64,000 nucleotides of DNA from Halorussus halophilus (GCF_008831545.1 NZ_CP044523.1:3572253-3636252), one strand, 5' to 3'. Positions 33,707 to 43,209 are shown, counted from the stretch's first letter. Translations and numbers: made by a program. Notes: a model not told the origin generated them from the sequence alone.

Positions 33707-35680
33707 ATGGAGTGGCGTGACGCTGAACGGGCCTACGAGGACGCGGTCATCGACCGGACCACGTTGTCCCGAATGTTCGAGGAGAGTGCGGCCCGGCACG
33801 CGAATCGCCCGGCCCAACAGTACAAGGGTGGCGTCTACGACCGGTCGCTAGCCGGGAGCGCGATTTCGGCCGCGCCGAACGCTCAGTTCAGACCGATTTC
33901 CTACGCGCGGATGCGGCGCATCGTTCGCTCGCTGGCGACCGGATTCCGCGAGATAGGCGTCGAACCGGACGACAGGGTCGGCATATTCGCGGACACCCGC
34001 ATGGAGTGGGCACAGAGCGACTTCGGCCTACTCGCGGCCGGTGCCGTCGTGACGACTGTGTACCGCGGTTCGTCGCCGAGTCAAGTCGAGTACCTGCTCT
34101 CGGACCCCGGCGCAGACGGCGTGGTCGTGGAGAACGAAGAACTACTAGAGCGAGTCATTTCGGTGCAGGACGGCCTCGACTTGGAGTTCGCCGTCGTCAT
34201 GGACGAGATTCAGGACTCGTCGCTGAAAGGTGAGGACACCCCCGCCGACTTCGACGTGTACACGCTTGGCGACGTCTACGAACTCGGCGACGAGGCCTTC
34301 GACGAGGAGACCTACGAGTCGTGGCTGGACGACCGCGACCCCGAGGACTTGGCGACGCTCATCTACACCTCCGGCACGACCGGCAAGCCGAAGGGCGTGA
34401 AGTTGACCCACTGGAACTTCCGGTCGAACGTCAACCAGTGTCGCAAGCGGTTCGGGCCGCGCCCCGACAAGGAGGACATGCCGATAATCGACCAGCAGAG
34501 TCGAACTGTCTCGTTCCTGCCGCTCGCACATGTCTTCGAGCGACTCTCGGGACACTTCTTGATGTTCGCCAGCGGTGCGACCGTCGCCTACGCCGAGAGC
34601 ACGGACACGATACAGGAGGACTTCCAGCAGATCGAACCGACGACTGGTGCCAGTGTGCCGCGCGTCTACGAGCGGATGTACGACGCCATCCGCGAGCAGG
34701 CAGAATCTTCGCCGATAAAGGAGCGACTGTTCGAGTGGGCGACCGACGTGGGTCGGGAATACTTCGAAACTGACTCCCCGAGTCCCGCGTTGCGGGTCAA
34801 GCGAGCGGTCGCGGACAAACTCGTCTTCCAGAAGGTCCGGAACGGACTCGGTGGCAACATCGACTTCCTCATCAGTGGCGGCGGCAGTCTCTCGCCGGAC
34901 CTCTGTGCGCTCTACCACGGGATGGGACTCCCGATTCTGGAAGGCTACGGCCTGACCGAAACGTCCCCCGTGGTCGCCGTGAACCCGGCCGAAGAGCCAA
35001 AAGTCGGCACTATCGGCACGCCAGTCGTGGACGAGGAAGTCCGCGTTGACGAATCGGTCGTCGGTGAGGAGTTCGCAGACGCCGCCGGAGAAGTCGGCGA
35101 ACTGCTCGTCAGGGGACCGAACGTCACGTCGGGCTACTGGAACATGCCAGAGGCGTCCGAGCGCGCCTTCACAGAAGACGGATGGTTCCGAACTGGCGAC
35201 ATCGTGGAACTTCGCCCCGACGACTACATCGCGTTCCGCGAACGCGCCAAGGAACTGCTCGTCCTCTCGACCGGCAAGAACGTCGCGCCCGGTCCCATCG
35301 AGGACGCCTTCGCCGCGAGCGAAATCGTCGAGCAGTGCATGGTCGTCGGCGACGGCCACAAGTTCGTCTCGGCGATTCTCGTGCCGAACGTCGAGGCCGT
35401 TCGGAAGCGTGCCGACAAAGAAGACCTCACGCTCCCCGAGGACCCGCAAGCGCTCTGCCGAGACGACACCGTTCGTTCGTGGATAGAAGAGGAGGTGGAC
35501 GACGTGAACGAACGGTTCGAGTCCTACGAGCAAATCAAGCAGTTCCGACTCGTGCCCGACGAGTTCACGGAGGACAACGACCTGCTGACGCCGACTATGA
35601 AGAAGAAACGCCGCAACATCTTGGAGCGGTTCGCAGACGAGATAGATGCGATTTACGAGCGCGAGTACGAGACGGCGTAG
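33707..35680 (+). CDS. AMP-dependent synthetase, long-chain acyl-CoA ligase type
   Basis: 657 residues, ANL superfamily. P-loop-like LIYTSGTTGKPKGVKLTH near 219, YGLTETSP near 411, DGWFRTGDI near 490 and the hinge/lysine region KELLVLSTGKNVAPGPIE. The insertion pattern (GRRDIDFLISGGGSL-type, here NIDFLISGGGSLSPD) is that of long-chain fatty acid-CoA ligases. Activates a carboxylate to the CoA ester through an acyl-adenylate. No beta-oxidation genes are adjacent. Confidence 0.92.
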   Translation: MEWRDAERAYEDAVIDRTTLSRMFEESAARHANRPAQQYKGGVYDRSLAGSAISAAPNAQFRPISYARMRRIVRSLATGFREIGVEPDDRVGIFADTRMEWAQSDFGLLAAGAVVTTVYRGSSPSQVEYLLSDPGADGVVVENEELLERVISVQDGLDLEFAVVMDEIQDSSLKGEDTPADFDVYTLGDVYELGDEAFDEETYESWLDDRDPEDLATLIYTSGTTGKPKGVKLTHWNFRSNVNQCRKRFGPRPDKEDMPIIDQQSRTVSFLPLAHVFERLSGHFLMFASGATVAYAESTDTIQEDFQQIEPTTGASVPRVYERMYDAIREQAESSPIKERLFEWATDVGREYFETDSPSPALRVKRAVADKLVFQKVRNGLGGNIDFLISGGGSLSPDLCALYHGMGLPILEGYGLTETSPVVAVNPAEEPKVGTIGTPVVDEEVRVDESVVGEEFADAAGEVGELLVRGPNVTSGYWNMPEASERAFTEDGWFRTGDIVELRPDDYIAFRERAKELLVLSTGKNVAPGPIEDAFAASEIVEQCMVVGDGHKFVSAILVPNVEAVRKRADKEDLTLPEDPQALCRDDTVRSWIEEEVDDVNERFESYEQIKQFRLVPDEFTEDNDLLTPTMKKKRRNILERFADEIDAIYEREYETA

Positions 35681-35701
35681 CGAAAATCGGATTTTGTAGA
35701 T

Positions 35702-35905
35702 GGCGCGCGCTGATGGAGTCCGTGGTTTGGACTCCACCAACGCCGCGCGAGGTCTTCAGGAGCGTAGCGACTGAAGGCTCGGAAGACAAGCGAAGCGCAG
35801 TCTTTCGGTGGACGAGTGAGCAGAGCGATCGAGTCGGTTGGGGAGGCGTGTGGTTGTGGTGGTGCCGTGCTGTGCGGTCTTCTAGGCACCGGCAGTAGCT
35901 AGCTT
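35702..35905 (+). repeat. Family A structured repeat, copy A3
   Basis: GGCGCGCGCTG, hairpin 1 (TGGAGTCC/GGACTCCA, loop GTGGTTT), CGCGCGAGGTCTTCAGGAGC, an extra hairpin TTCAG/CTGAA, an imperfect hairpin 2 (GGAAGAC/GTCTTTC), ATCGAGTCGGTTGGGGAGGC, GTGTGGTTGTGG and CAGTAGCTAGCTTCC. Follows the acyl-CoA ligase stop by about 20 bp; the rest of the gap to 36063 is antiporter promoter region. Confidence 0.85.
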
Positions 35906-36063
35906 CCATCTAATCGTCCATACTCATTTCCTGCTGTCGCCGCTGTTCATTGGAGAACCCACCCCTCCCCGAAACATCACGAAATATCACGGCAATCACA
36001 GACGGCTACCGACCACTTTAAACACCAGACACCCCACAACTCGGACACGGAGGTCCCAAAAAC

Positions 36064-37950
36064 GTGAGCGCAGGCGCGGAACTCATCGCCATCGTGGCCG
36101 CTATCATCGGCCTCGGCGTAGCCGCACAGCTGTTGGCCGACAAGTTTCAGGTGCCGAGCGTGCTGTTTCTCATCCTCGCGGGCATCCTCTTCGGACCCGA
36201 GGGGCTGGGGAACTGGATACCCTACGTGGACCCGCTCATCACGCGGGACTCGTTCGGCGGGGCGCTCTCGGCCATCGTCGGCTTGAGCGTCGCCATCATC
36301 GTCTTCGAGGGAGCGTTCCACCTCACCCGCGAGAAACTACGAGAAGCGCCTTCTGCGACGTTAAAGCTCGTCAGTCTCGGCGCTATTATCGCGCTCGTGG
36401 GCACCGCAGTCGTGGTTCGATTCGCCCTCGACCAGCCGTGGGACGTGTCGCTCCTCATCGGCTCGCTGCTCGTGGCTACCGGCCCGACGGTCATAACGCC
36501 GATTCTGGAAGTCGTCCCAGCACGGGACCGCGTGGAAGCCGCACTGGAGACGGAGGGCGTCGTCAACGACGTGACCGCCGCGATTATGGCGGTCGTGACG
36601 TTCGAAGTCGTCCTGCTCGAAGAACCGACGGTCAACGCCTTCGTCTCGGACTTCGCGCGGCGACTCGGCATCGGCATCTTCGTCGGTCTCGTCGTCGCCG
36701 CGGTCATCTGGTACCTGCTCCGGTACGTGGACTTGTCGCCGGACAGCGCGCCACAGAACGCTCGCCTCATCGTCTTGGCGGGCGCGCTCGTGGCGTACGC
36801 CGCGGCGACCGAACTGGCCTCGGAGTCTGGCATCGCGGCCGTGGCGACTGCGGGCATGCTACTCGGCAACGCCGACTTGCCCTACGAGGAGAACATCACC
36901 GAGTTCAAGGGCGACATTACGCTGCTCGTCCTCTCGTTCGTGTTCATCGCGCTGGCGGCACTGTTGCGATTCAACGACTTGCTAGCGCTCGGCATCGGCG
37001 GCATCGTCGTCGTGCTGGCAGTCGCGCTGCTCGTTCGCCCGCTGGGCGTCTTGCTTTCGACGACAGGCGACCGCTACACCTTCAACGAGCGTATCTTCAT
37101 GAGCGTGGTCGGCCCGCGGGGCATCATCCCGGCCTCGGTCGCGACGCTGTTCGCGGTTCAACTGCAGGCCCAAGGGATGACGGACGCGGCGAACGTACTC
37201 GTCGGCACCGTCTTCTTGGTCATCTTGGCGACCGTCGTGTTCGAGGGCGGTTTCGCTCGACACATCGCGGAATACTTGGACGTGATACCAATGCGTGTAC
37301 TCATCATCGGTGGCGGAAAGGTGGGCCGTGCGCTCGCCGAACGCCTCGAAGACCGCGGCGAGAACGTGGTCATCATCGAGAGAGAGACGGACATGATAGA
37401 ACTCGCCCGTGAGGCCGGATTCACGGTCCACAAGGGCGACGGAACAGATACAGAATTACTACGGAAGGCGGGGGCAGACAACGCCAAAATCGTCGTGGCC
37501 GCGACCGGCGACGACGACGCGAACCTGCTCATCGCGCAACTCGCCGAGTCGAAGTTCGACGTGGAGACCATCATCGCGCGGGCGAACAACCCCGACAACG
37601 TGGACGCCTTCGAAGATTTGGGCGTGCGCACCATCGACGCCTCCATGGCGACGGCGTGGGCCATCGACAACGTCATCGAACGCCCCGCGCTGTCGAACTG
37701 GATGACGGAAATCGGCCGGTCTGGCGACGTGCAGGAGGTCGAGGTGACTTCGCAGGACCACGTCGGCAAGACCATCGAGGAGTTGGACTCGGAGTTGCCG
37801 AACGGCGTGCTGATTGCGTTGGTCGGTCGCGATGGGAATACGGAAGTTCCCAACGAGAATTTCACCCTACAGGAGGGCGACCACATCACCTTCCTCGGCC
37901 GGAAGGAAGCTGTGCGGGATGCCATCGACCTGTGTCATCCGCACGCCTAG
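36064..37950 (+). CDS. Cation:proton antiporter with TrkA N- and C-terminal domains
   Basis: 628 residues. Residues 1-400 are a CPA-type antiporter with about 12-13 helices (FQVPSVLFLILAGILFGP; the unwound-helix region TGPTVITPILE; EGVVNDVTAAIMAVV, holding the ND pair). From about 410 a TrkA-N/RCK domain binds nucleotide (MRVLIIGGGKVGRALAERL), then TrkA-C (about 545-628, DHVGKTIEEL...). Exchanges Na+ or K+ for H+ under ligand control of the RCK domain. The start is GTG. Central to salt homeostasis in a halophile. Confidence 0.93.
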   Translation: MSAGAELIAIVAAIIGLGVAAQLLADKFQVPSVLFLILAGILFGPEGLGNWIPYVDPLITRDSFGGALSAIVGLSVAIIVFEGAFHLTREKLREAPSATLKLVSLGAIIALVGTAVVVRFALDQPWDVSLLIGSLLVATGPTVITPILEVVPARDRVEAALETEGVVNDVTAAIMAVVTFEVVLLEEPTVNAFVSDFARRLGIGIFVGLVVAAVIWYLLRYVDLSPDSAPQNARLIVLAGALVAYAAATELASESGIAAVATAGMLLGNADLPYEENITEFKGDITLLVLSFVFIALAALLRFNDLLALGIGGIVVVLAVALLVRPLGVLLSTTGDRYTFNERIFMSVVGPRGIIPASVATLFAVQLQAQGMTDAANVLVGTVFLVILATVVFEGGFARHIAEYLDVIPMRVLIIGGGKVGRALAERLEDRGENVVIIERETDMIELAREAGFTVHKGDGTDTELLRKAGADNAKIVVAATGDDDANLLIAQLAESKFDVETIIARANNPDNVDAFEDLGVRTIDASMATAWAIDNVIERPALSNWMTEIGRSGDVQEVEVTSQDHVGKTIEELDSELPNGVLIALVGRDGNTEVPNENFTLQEGDHITFLGRKEAVRDAIDLCHPHA

Positions 37951-38059
37951 GAACGTTTTACTTAGTTTTCGAGTTCGTGACTATCGGGGTTGTTCACTTC
38001 GAGGAACAGTTTTTCAGATCGTGCGGTATGTTACGTTGTTTCTTCATCTCGAAGAACAG

Positions 38060-38250
38060 CACTACTGCCGGTGCCTATGAGAAACCGTACAGCACCGCAA
38101 CCGCGAGCCACACACCTCCCCGACCGACTCCTTCACTTCGTTCAGTCGTCCACCGAAAGACTTCGCCTTGCTCGTCTTTCGAGCCGTGACTCACATTCGT
38201 TCGCCAAGACCTCGCACGAGTCGCTCCTTCCGTCGCTCCCGCGCGCCGGG
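38060..38250 (-). repeat. Family A structured repeat, copy A4
   Basis: Minus strand: CCCGGCGCGCGGGAGCGACG, CGTGCGAGGTCTTGGCG, imperfect hairpin 2 (CGAAAGAC/GTCTTTCGG), GAGTCGGTCGGGGAGGTGTG, GCGGTTGCGGTGCTGTACGG and CACCGGCAGTAGTGC. It lies head to head with A5, about 35 bp apart, in the 620-bp gap between the antiporter and DUF309 genes. Belongs with A3 and A7 to the subtype having GAGGTCTT after the first block. Confidence 0.85.
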
Positions 38251-38284
38251 TAGCCAGTCCACATGCGCGAAATTGAATTTTAGT

Positions 38285-38458
38285 CCCGGCGCGCGCTGAC
38301 GAGACCCCCTGGGGTCTCGTCAACCGTCGCGCGAGGGACGAGCAACGACGCTCGGAACACGCGGCGCGCCGCGTGTTCCGGAATCGAGTCGCGCAGTCGG
38401 ATGGGGAGGAATGTGGCTGTGGCGGTGCGGTTTCTCATTTGTACGTGTGAGCAGAAAG
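38285..38458 (+). repeat. Family A structured repeat, copy A5
   Basis: CCCGGCGCGCGCTG, hairpin 1 (GACGAGACCCC/GGGGTCTCGTC), CGCGCGAGGGACGAGCAACG, hairpin 2 (GGAACACGCGGC/GCCGCGTGTTCC), GAGTCGCGCAGTCGGATGGG and GTGTGGCTGTGGCGGTGC-type words (ATGTGGCTGTGGCGGTGC). The tail is eroded (TGTACGTGTGAGCAGAAAGC). Both hairpins are perfect. Confidence 0.85.
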
Positions 38459-38571
38459 CTTCTCGATTCAATTATCCACAGTAAAAGCATCGCCACACCT
38501 TCCCCAAAGCCACCAATCCATCCAAAATCCCGAACAGACTTCACGACCACCAACCTACACCCACAAACAAG

Positions 38572-39189
38572 ATGCGAGACCACCTCAGAGCAGGCGTCGC
38601 CATCTACAACGCGGGCCACTTCCACGCGGCCCACGACGCGTGGGAGGACTACTGGCTCGAACTCGATTCCGGAACCCGAGACGAGCGACTGCTCCACGGT
38701 CTCATCCAGTTCACCGCCGCCGTTCACCACACCGACGACCACAACTGGGAAGGCATCCGAGGCCTCGCCGAGAGTGCCGCGAATTACCTCGCCGACCTCC
38801 CAAACGACTACCGTGCCATCAACGTCGCCCAAATCCGGGCTTACCTCCAAATGGTCGCCACCGACCCCGAACACGTCGAGCGCGTGACCCTGCCGAAACT
38901 GACCCACGAGAACGAACCGCTCCTGCCCGAAGACCTGCGATTCGACGCCTCGGCAATCGTCGCGGAAGTCTACGCCGAGGAGTTCGGCTACGACGAGCAA
39001 ATTATCGACAAAGCAATCGAGTACGCCCGTGTAGACCTCGATTCGGAACAGGCGACGAGTCAGTTCGTTACGTTCGTCATGGACTTCGCCCGCGACGACG
39101 CGAATAGAGGAATCATCTTCCAGCGACTCAGTAGTGCCGTCGGCAAGCGAGAGCACGAGGAGAGCGACGTGGAAGGCCTGTTCGACTGA
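38572..39189 (+). CDS. DUF309 domain protein
   Basis: 205 residues. The DUF309 signature, a helical bundle with H-x3-H-x-WE, is seen at FHAAHDAWEDYWLE (residues about 17-30), with a partner helix LLHGLIQFTAAVHH. The remaining 120 residues, all predicted helical, go beyond the short DUF309 core and are haloarchaeal in composition. Function unknown. Convergent with azf, 5 bp between stops. Confidence 0.85.
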   Translation: MRDHLRAGVAIYNAGHFHAAHDAWEDYWLELDSGTRDERLLHGLIQFTAAVHHTDDHNWEGIRGLAESAANYLADLPNDYRAINVAQIRAYLQMVATDPEHVERVTLPKLTHENEPLLPEDLRFDASAIVAEVYAEEFGYDEQIIDKAIEYARVDLDSEQATSQFVTFVMDFARDDANRGIIFQRLSSAVGKREHEESDVEGLFD

Positions 39190-39194
39190 AGTTC

Positions 39195-39953
39195 CTATTC
39201 CACTTTCGCGTCCGGAAACTCCGCCGAATTGTCCTGCGGGTCGTAGCCCAGCACTTCTTTCGCGCGGTCGATAGAGTAGTACTTCCGGTCGTTGTCCGAG
39301 ATGCCGTAGACGATTTCGTAGTCGTAGTCGGCCTGCAGACAGCGGTCGAACAGGTGCGCACAGTCTCTATGGGAGAGCCACATCGCCTGGCCGCGTTCGT
39401 AGTCCTTCGGCGGGTGGTTCTTCGTCAGGTTGCCGATTCGTACCGCGACAAAGGAGAGGCCGTGGTGGTCGTGGTAGTACCGCCCGAGCGTCTCGCCGCT
39501 GGCCTTGCTCACGCCGTAGAGGTTGCTCGGTCGGGGGAGTTCCGTGCCGTCGAGTCGGAACTCGTCGGTCGGTCGGTACATCTCCGGCGTCTTCTCGTCG
39601 GTCTCGAACGCGCCGACCGCGTGGTTAGAGGAGGCGAACGCGAACTTCTCGACGCCCTCCTCACAGGCCGCTCGCAGAATCTTCTGAGTCCCGTCGATGT
39701 TGTTGCTCAGCACGCTGTTCCACGGGGCCTCCGGACGCGGATCGCCAGCAAGATGGATAACTGCGCCGACGCCCTCGACGGCTTCGCGGACGGCCTCGTA
39801 GTCGGTGATGTCCGCGACGACGAACTCGTGGGTGGTCTCGGTCGTCGGTGGGTCGCGGTCGAGCAGTCGCCACTCGTACTTCTCGTCGAGCTCCGAGAGG
39901 ATGGCCTGCCCGACGCGGCCTTCCGCGCCCGTAAGCAGGACTGGGTCGTCCAT
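39195..39953 (-). CDS. azf: NAD-dependent glucose-6-phosphate dehydrogenase (Azf-type SDR)
   Basis: 252 residues, extended short-chain dehydrogenase. NAD site LLTGAEGRVGQAIL, acidic DITDYEAVREAVEGVGAVIHLAG and catalytic NLYGVSKASGE (YxxxK) near residue 143, with SSN upstream. This is the Azf family, characterised in Haloferax volcanii as the NAD-dependent glucose-6-phosphate dehydrogenase of the oxidative pentose phosphate pathway. A 6-phosphogluconate dehydrogenase gene lies at 52093-52998. NAD-dependent sugar epimerases are the alternative, but the overall resemblance favours Azf. Confidence 0.82.
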   Translation of the reverse strand: MDDPVLLTGAEGRVGQAILSELDEKYEWRLLDRDPPTTETTHEFVVADITDYEAVREAVEGVGAVIHLAGDPRPEAPWNSVLSNNIDGTQKILRAACEEGVEKFAFASSNHAVGAFETDEKTPEMYRPTDEFRLDGTELPRPSNLYGVSKASGETLGRYYHDHHGLSFVAVRIGNLTKNHPPKDYERGQAMWLSHRDCAHLFDRCLQADYDYEIVYGISDNDRKYYSIDRAKEVLGYDPQDNSAEFPDAKVE

Positions 39954-40024
39954 TCAGGTGGAGCAACGGATGGCGGCGATAAGTAAGGTGCGATTCGGGG
40001 TCACAGGGGAGAACCCTGCTGTCT

Positions 40025-40261
40025 TCAGAGATTCGCCGTGATTCGAACGAGCAACTTCTCGCGGGCGAGTTTCACCGCGAACCCGAGCGCGACGAGGCCG
40101 ATGACCGCGCTCCACACGCCGGGTATCGTGTTCCCGAGTTGCAGTTGCTGAAAGCTGGTGTACTCCGCGGCGGCGGCGAGACCGGACAGCGCGACCGTCC
40201 CGATTGCGTACGCGACGACCGCGAGAAGTTCGGCACCGAGTTCGGAAAGTACGTCGTACAT
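40025..40261 (-). CDS. Small membrane protein (78 aa)
   Basis: Two hydrophobic segments (about residues 10-32 and 47-67) separated by a polar stretch (AEYTSFQQLQLGNTIPG); C-terminus basic (KLAREKLLVRITANL). Family not recognised. Confidence 0.6.
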   Translation of the reverse strand: MYDVLSELGAELLAVVAYAIGTVALSGLAAAAEYTSFQQLQLGNTIPGVWSAVIGLVALGFAVKLAREKLLVRITANL

Positions 40262-40367
40262 TACACGTCCATCGGCACGCCCCCGATATAGGGCTTTCGC
40301 GTCGGTGAAGTACGCGATTCCACGCCGGTGAGGAACGTTTTTGTGTGAGACCGACAGACCGACTGCT

Positions 40368-40595
40368 ATGGGACGCTACGGAGACCTCGACTACGAACGG
40401 GTGACCAAACTCGGATTCTTGCTGAGTCTCGCACTCTTCGCCGTCGGCGCTGGTGGCGAACTCACTGCCGCGACGATGCACTGGACGCTACCGGCCTGGG
40501 AGCACACGCTCTTGGTCGATATGGAAATTCTCGGCGTCGTCGGCGCGCTGTTCACGCCGCTCGTGTTCGGCATCATTCTGCCGCTGACCGAGTGA
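40368..40595 (+). CDS. Small membrane protein (75 aa)
   Basis: Charged start (MGRYGDLDYERVTK) then two hydrophobic helices (about 15-36 and 48-72). Divergent from the 78-aa membrane protein gene. I recall similar haloarchaeal proteins but no function. Start at 40368 is preferred over the upstream codon because the GRYGDLDYER beginning looks conserved. Confidence 0.65.
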   Translation: MGRYGDLDYERVTKLGFLLSLALFAVGAGGELTAATMHWTLPAWEHTLLVDMEILGVVGALFTPLVFGIILPLTE

Positions 40596-40680
40596 GAAAC
40601 GGGGAGAAGAGACGAGACAGGAAGAGGCGAAAGAGAGGGGACGACAGAGAACGCGAGCGGTCGAGAGAAAAGGAGAGCAG

Positions 40681-41289
40681 TCAGGCGAGTCGCGCGAACG
40701 CCAGATTGCCCGAGATGTTCTTGATGTAGACCTGCACTACGTCGCCCTCTTGAGCGCCGGGCACGAAGATTGTGTACTTGCCCTTTTCGGCGACGCCGTC
40801 GCCCTTGCGGCCCGTGCCGGTAATCTTGACTTCGTAGGTCGAGCCTTCTTCGACCGCGTCGCGCTGTTGGGTCTGGCTGGCCGAGGAGCGTTTCGTGACG
40901 GGGCGGAACGCACCACAGGCGTCACAGCGAAGCATGAGCGTGCGGTCCTCGCTGACGAGGCGAGTGTCCGGCAGGCCACACTCCGAACAGAGGACGAACT
41001 CTTCGACGTAGCTGTCGAGGGCGTGGTCGAAGTCAGACCCCGAGAAACTCCCGTTGTAGCGGGCGCGGCCGTCTTCTAGCTTCCCGTTCGTCCCGAGTTC
41101 GCGCTGGAGCGCGCTGTGGATGTGTTCGACGTCGCGACTCAGCGCGTCGGCGATGTCCGAGAGGTTCGTCAGTCGCGTGAACGCGCCGTCCTTCTGGGCG
41201 TCCGCGTTCGGGTAGCTGAAGCGCTCTTCGCTCCCTTCGAAGTCCGGTACGTCGTCCATAGCCCGGTCGAGGCTCGATGAATAGTCCAT
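40681..41289 (-). CDS. Translation initiation factor aIF2 subunit beta with TRAM domain
   Basis: 202 residues. The aIF2-beta core has an N-terminal helix region, central domain (DALSRDVEHIHSALQRELGTNGKLEDG) and C-terminal zinc ribbon VLCSECGLPDTRLV...LRCDACGA (about 103-130). After residue 145 a TRAM OB-fold follows (GSTYEVKITGTGRKGDGVAEKGKYTIFVPGA-type strands), a fusion known from haloarchaea. Supports ternary complex formation with aIF2-gamma and initiator tRNA; the TRAM probably adds RNA contact. Confidence 0.92.
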   Translation of the reverse strand: MDYSSSLDRAMDDVPDFEGSEERFSYPNADAQKDGAFTRLTNLSDIADALSRDVEHIHSALQRELGTNGKLEDGRARYNGSFSGSDFDHALDSYVEEFVLCSECGLPDTRLVSEDRTLMLRCDACGAFRPVTKRSSASQTQQRDAVEEGSTYEVKITGTGRKGDGVAEKGKYTIFVPGAQEGDVVQVYIKNISGNLAFARLA

Positions 41290-41435
41290 ACGGGGTCCAA
41301 GAACCGGGGACTGAAATGTGTTCCGCGATACGAGCGCGCACGGTCGTAGACGGTTCCGTGTGGGCCGCCAGCGGGAATGTGACTCACAGCGAAGCCAACG
41401 GAAGGGACTTGTCGCTCCCCGTTCGTCGTCCAACT

Positions 41436-41813
41436 ATGACGAGCGATTCGGCTGACTCGACGACCCCGACAGACGGTGAGGAGGCGTGCTTCGAGGCGGG
41501 CATCAAGTTCGGCGCGCTCTACCACCAGTTCGCTGGCACGCCAGTGAGTCCCGACAGTGCGGCGAGTTTAGAGACGGCAATGGAGGAGTCTATCGAGAAC
41601 CAACCGTTCTGCGAGTCGGTGACTGTGGACATTCTGGAGGACAAACTCGCGGCGGAAATGACGAACTCCTACACCGAACTCACGGGCCGATTCATGGAGG
41701 TCGAAATCGTCGTCCAGCGCGAGGACACGACGGTCACGACGCGCATGGAGATGGAAGACGGCTATCCCCTGATGCAGGTCGAGTCGGTCGAATCGACCGC
41801 GTCGGTCGAATAG
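41436..41813 (+). CDS. mptD: Archaeal dihydroneopterin aldolase (MptD-like)
   Basis: 125 residues. The segment CFEAGIKFGALYHQFAGTPVSP at about 18-40 is characteristic of the archaeal DUF381 family; its Methanocaldococcus member is the dihydroneopterin aldolase of tetrahydromethanopterin synthesis. Haloarchaea would use it for folate/pterin synthesis. Divergent from aIF2-beta. The function is inferred from family. Confidence 0.78.
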   Translation: MTSDSADSTTPTDGEEACFEAGIKFGALYHQFAGTPVSPDSAASLETAMEESIENQPFCESVTVDILEDKLAAEMTNSYTELTGRFMEVEIVVQREDTTVTTRMEMEDGYPLMQVESVESTASVE

Positions 41814-41889
41814 CCGGCCAGACTCTTTTCGATTTCGCCCGAACTGACCCCAACTCGTACCGGGGTTTCACTTTCAGTTTCGGGCGTGC

Positions 41890-41898
41890 CTTTAAAGG
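41890..41898 (+). promoter_or_regulatory. TATA box of the DUF5790 gene
   Basis: CCTTTAAAGGT centred about 27 bp before the ATG at 41921; itself palindromic. Supports a leaderless start. Confidence 0.6.
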
Positions 41899-41920
41899 TA
41901 CGGGGGCCGAATCGAAACGT

Positions 41921-42406
41921 ATGAGCCAATCGACATTCGACGACGACGAACTCTTCGGCGAGGCCGCGAACGAAATCCGCTCGGACGTGGAAGCGAGTCT
42001 CGACGAGGCTGCCGCGTCGTTGCCCGACACCGCCGACATCTGGGAAGTCGATGCCGACAACACGCTCGGCGCACTCAACACGCTCCGCTCGGCGCTTGAC
42101 GTGGGCGACGCGGAGGACCACCTCCGTGATGCGAAGAAGTGGTTCACGATGGGCCAGCGCGCCGACGCCTTCGAAGACGCAGACGACCTCGAAGCCCGCA
42201 TCGAGAGCCTCGAAGACGCCATCGAGGACATCGGCGACGCCAAAGAGAAGGTCGGCGACCTTGCCAGCACGGTCCCCGGTCTGAAAGGCACGCTGGAGGA
42301 CCTGCACGCTGCCGCCGAGGAGAGTGAGGCGGAGGACGAAGAGACGGACGACGCAGACGAGAACGAGGCGGAAGCCGACGACGACGCCGAGGCCGCAGAA
42401 GCCTGA
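41921..42406 (+). CDS. DUF5790 family protein
   Basis: 161 residues. Acidic, mostly helical haloarchaeal protein: N-terminal STFDDDELFGEAANEIRSDVEA, central LNTLRSALDVGDAEDHLRDAKKWFTMGQRADAFEDADDLE, then a coiled coil (about 88-130) and an Asp/Glu tail. Conserved across haloarchaea to my knowledge, function unknown. Confidence 0.85.
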   Translation: MSQSTFDDDELFGEAANEIRSDVEASLDEAAASLPDTADIWEVDADNTLGALNTLRSALDVGDAEDHLRDAKKWFTMGQRADAFEDADDLEARIESLEDAIEDIGDAKEKVGDLASTVPGLKGTLEDLHAAAEESEAEDEETDDADENEAEADDDAEAAEA

Positions 42407-42471
42407 CTACCTGTTTCCGTGCCAGCGGGCGTAGCAATCGGAGTTCGAGACGCGGAACCAAGCCGGTCAGT

Positions 42472-43209
42472 TCACTTGTGGTCGGGCCGACGCACGTCTC
42501 GCGATTCGACTGCCTCCAGTAGCTTCACCAGTGCCGCGCCAGCCAGTTCGAGCAGTTCCTCGCCACGTTCGGCGTCGCCACCCGCCGGGTCGCCGACGAC
42601 GCCGTTCTCCGAAAATTCTGCGCTGTCGAACGCGAGATTCGCGTAGCTGACCCACTCGCCCCAGCCGTCGCTGGCTCCCTCGCGTGCTTGTTTGACCCGT
42701 TCCTCGCGCACCGTCTCGGGAGCGACGTGCCGAAGCATGGCGGTTTCGAGCGGACCACCGTGCCCCATGTCCGAACTGTGGTCACCGACGGCTTCGAACC
42801 ACGTGAACGGCACCGCGTAGGCGTCGTCGTGGCGCGAGATGGTGCCCGCGACTTCTCGCAGTGCGGCGACGTTGCCACCGTGACCGTTGACCAGCACCAC
42901 TCGGTCCCAGCCGTGGTGTGCGAGGCTGGCGACGGTCTCTCGGACGTAGTCGCGGAACGTATCGGGGGAGACCCACAGCGTCCCCGTAAACTGGCGATGT
43001 TCCTCGGCGACCCCCACCGGAATCGCTGGCGCGACGACGACTTCGCCGTCGTAGGCTTGTGCACCCGCCTCTGCGACCGCCTCTGCGGTCAGCACGTCCG
43101 TCCCGAGTGGCGCGTGCGGGCCGTGTTGCTCGGTGCTACCGACGGGGAGGACGGCGAGGTCCGTCTCCGCGGCGTCGGCCTCGGTCCACGTCGCGTCGAA
43201 GAGGTTCAT
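42472..43209 (-). CDS. Creatininase family amidohydrolase (possible ArfB-like deformylase)
   Basis: 245 residues. Metal-site motifs of the creatininase superfamily: LPVGSTEQHGPHAPLGTD near residue 22, VNGHGGN near 106, and a late Glu in GGPLETAML near 150. In archaea one branch is ArfB, the formamide hydrolase of riboflavin/F420 precursor synthesis; the nearby pterin gene mptD is compatible but proves nothing. Start at 43209; a 19-codon extension upstream lacks family features. Confidence 0.82.
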   Translation of the reverse strand: MNLFDATWTEADAAETDLAVLPVGSTEQHGPHAPLGTDVLTAEAVAEAGAQAYDGEVVVAPAIPVGVAEEHRQFTGTLWVSPDTFRDYVRETVASLAHHGWDRVVLVNGHGGNVAALREVAGTISRHDDAYAVPFTWFEAVGDHSSDMGHGGPLETAMLRHVAPETVREERVKQAREGASDGWGEWVSYANLAFDSAEFSENGVVGDPAGGDAERGEELLELAGAALVKLLEAVESRDVRRPDHK

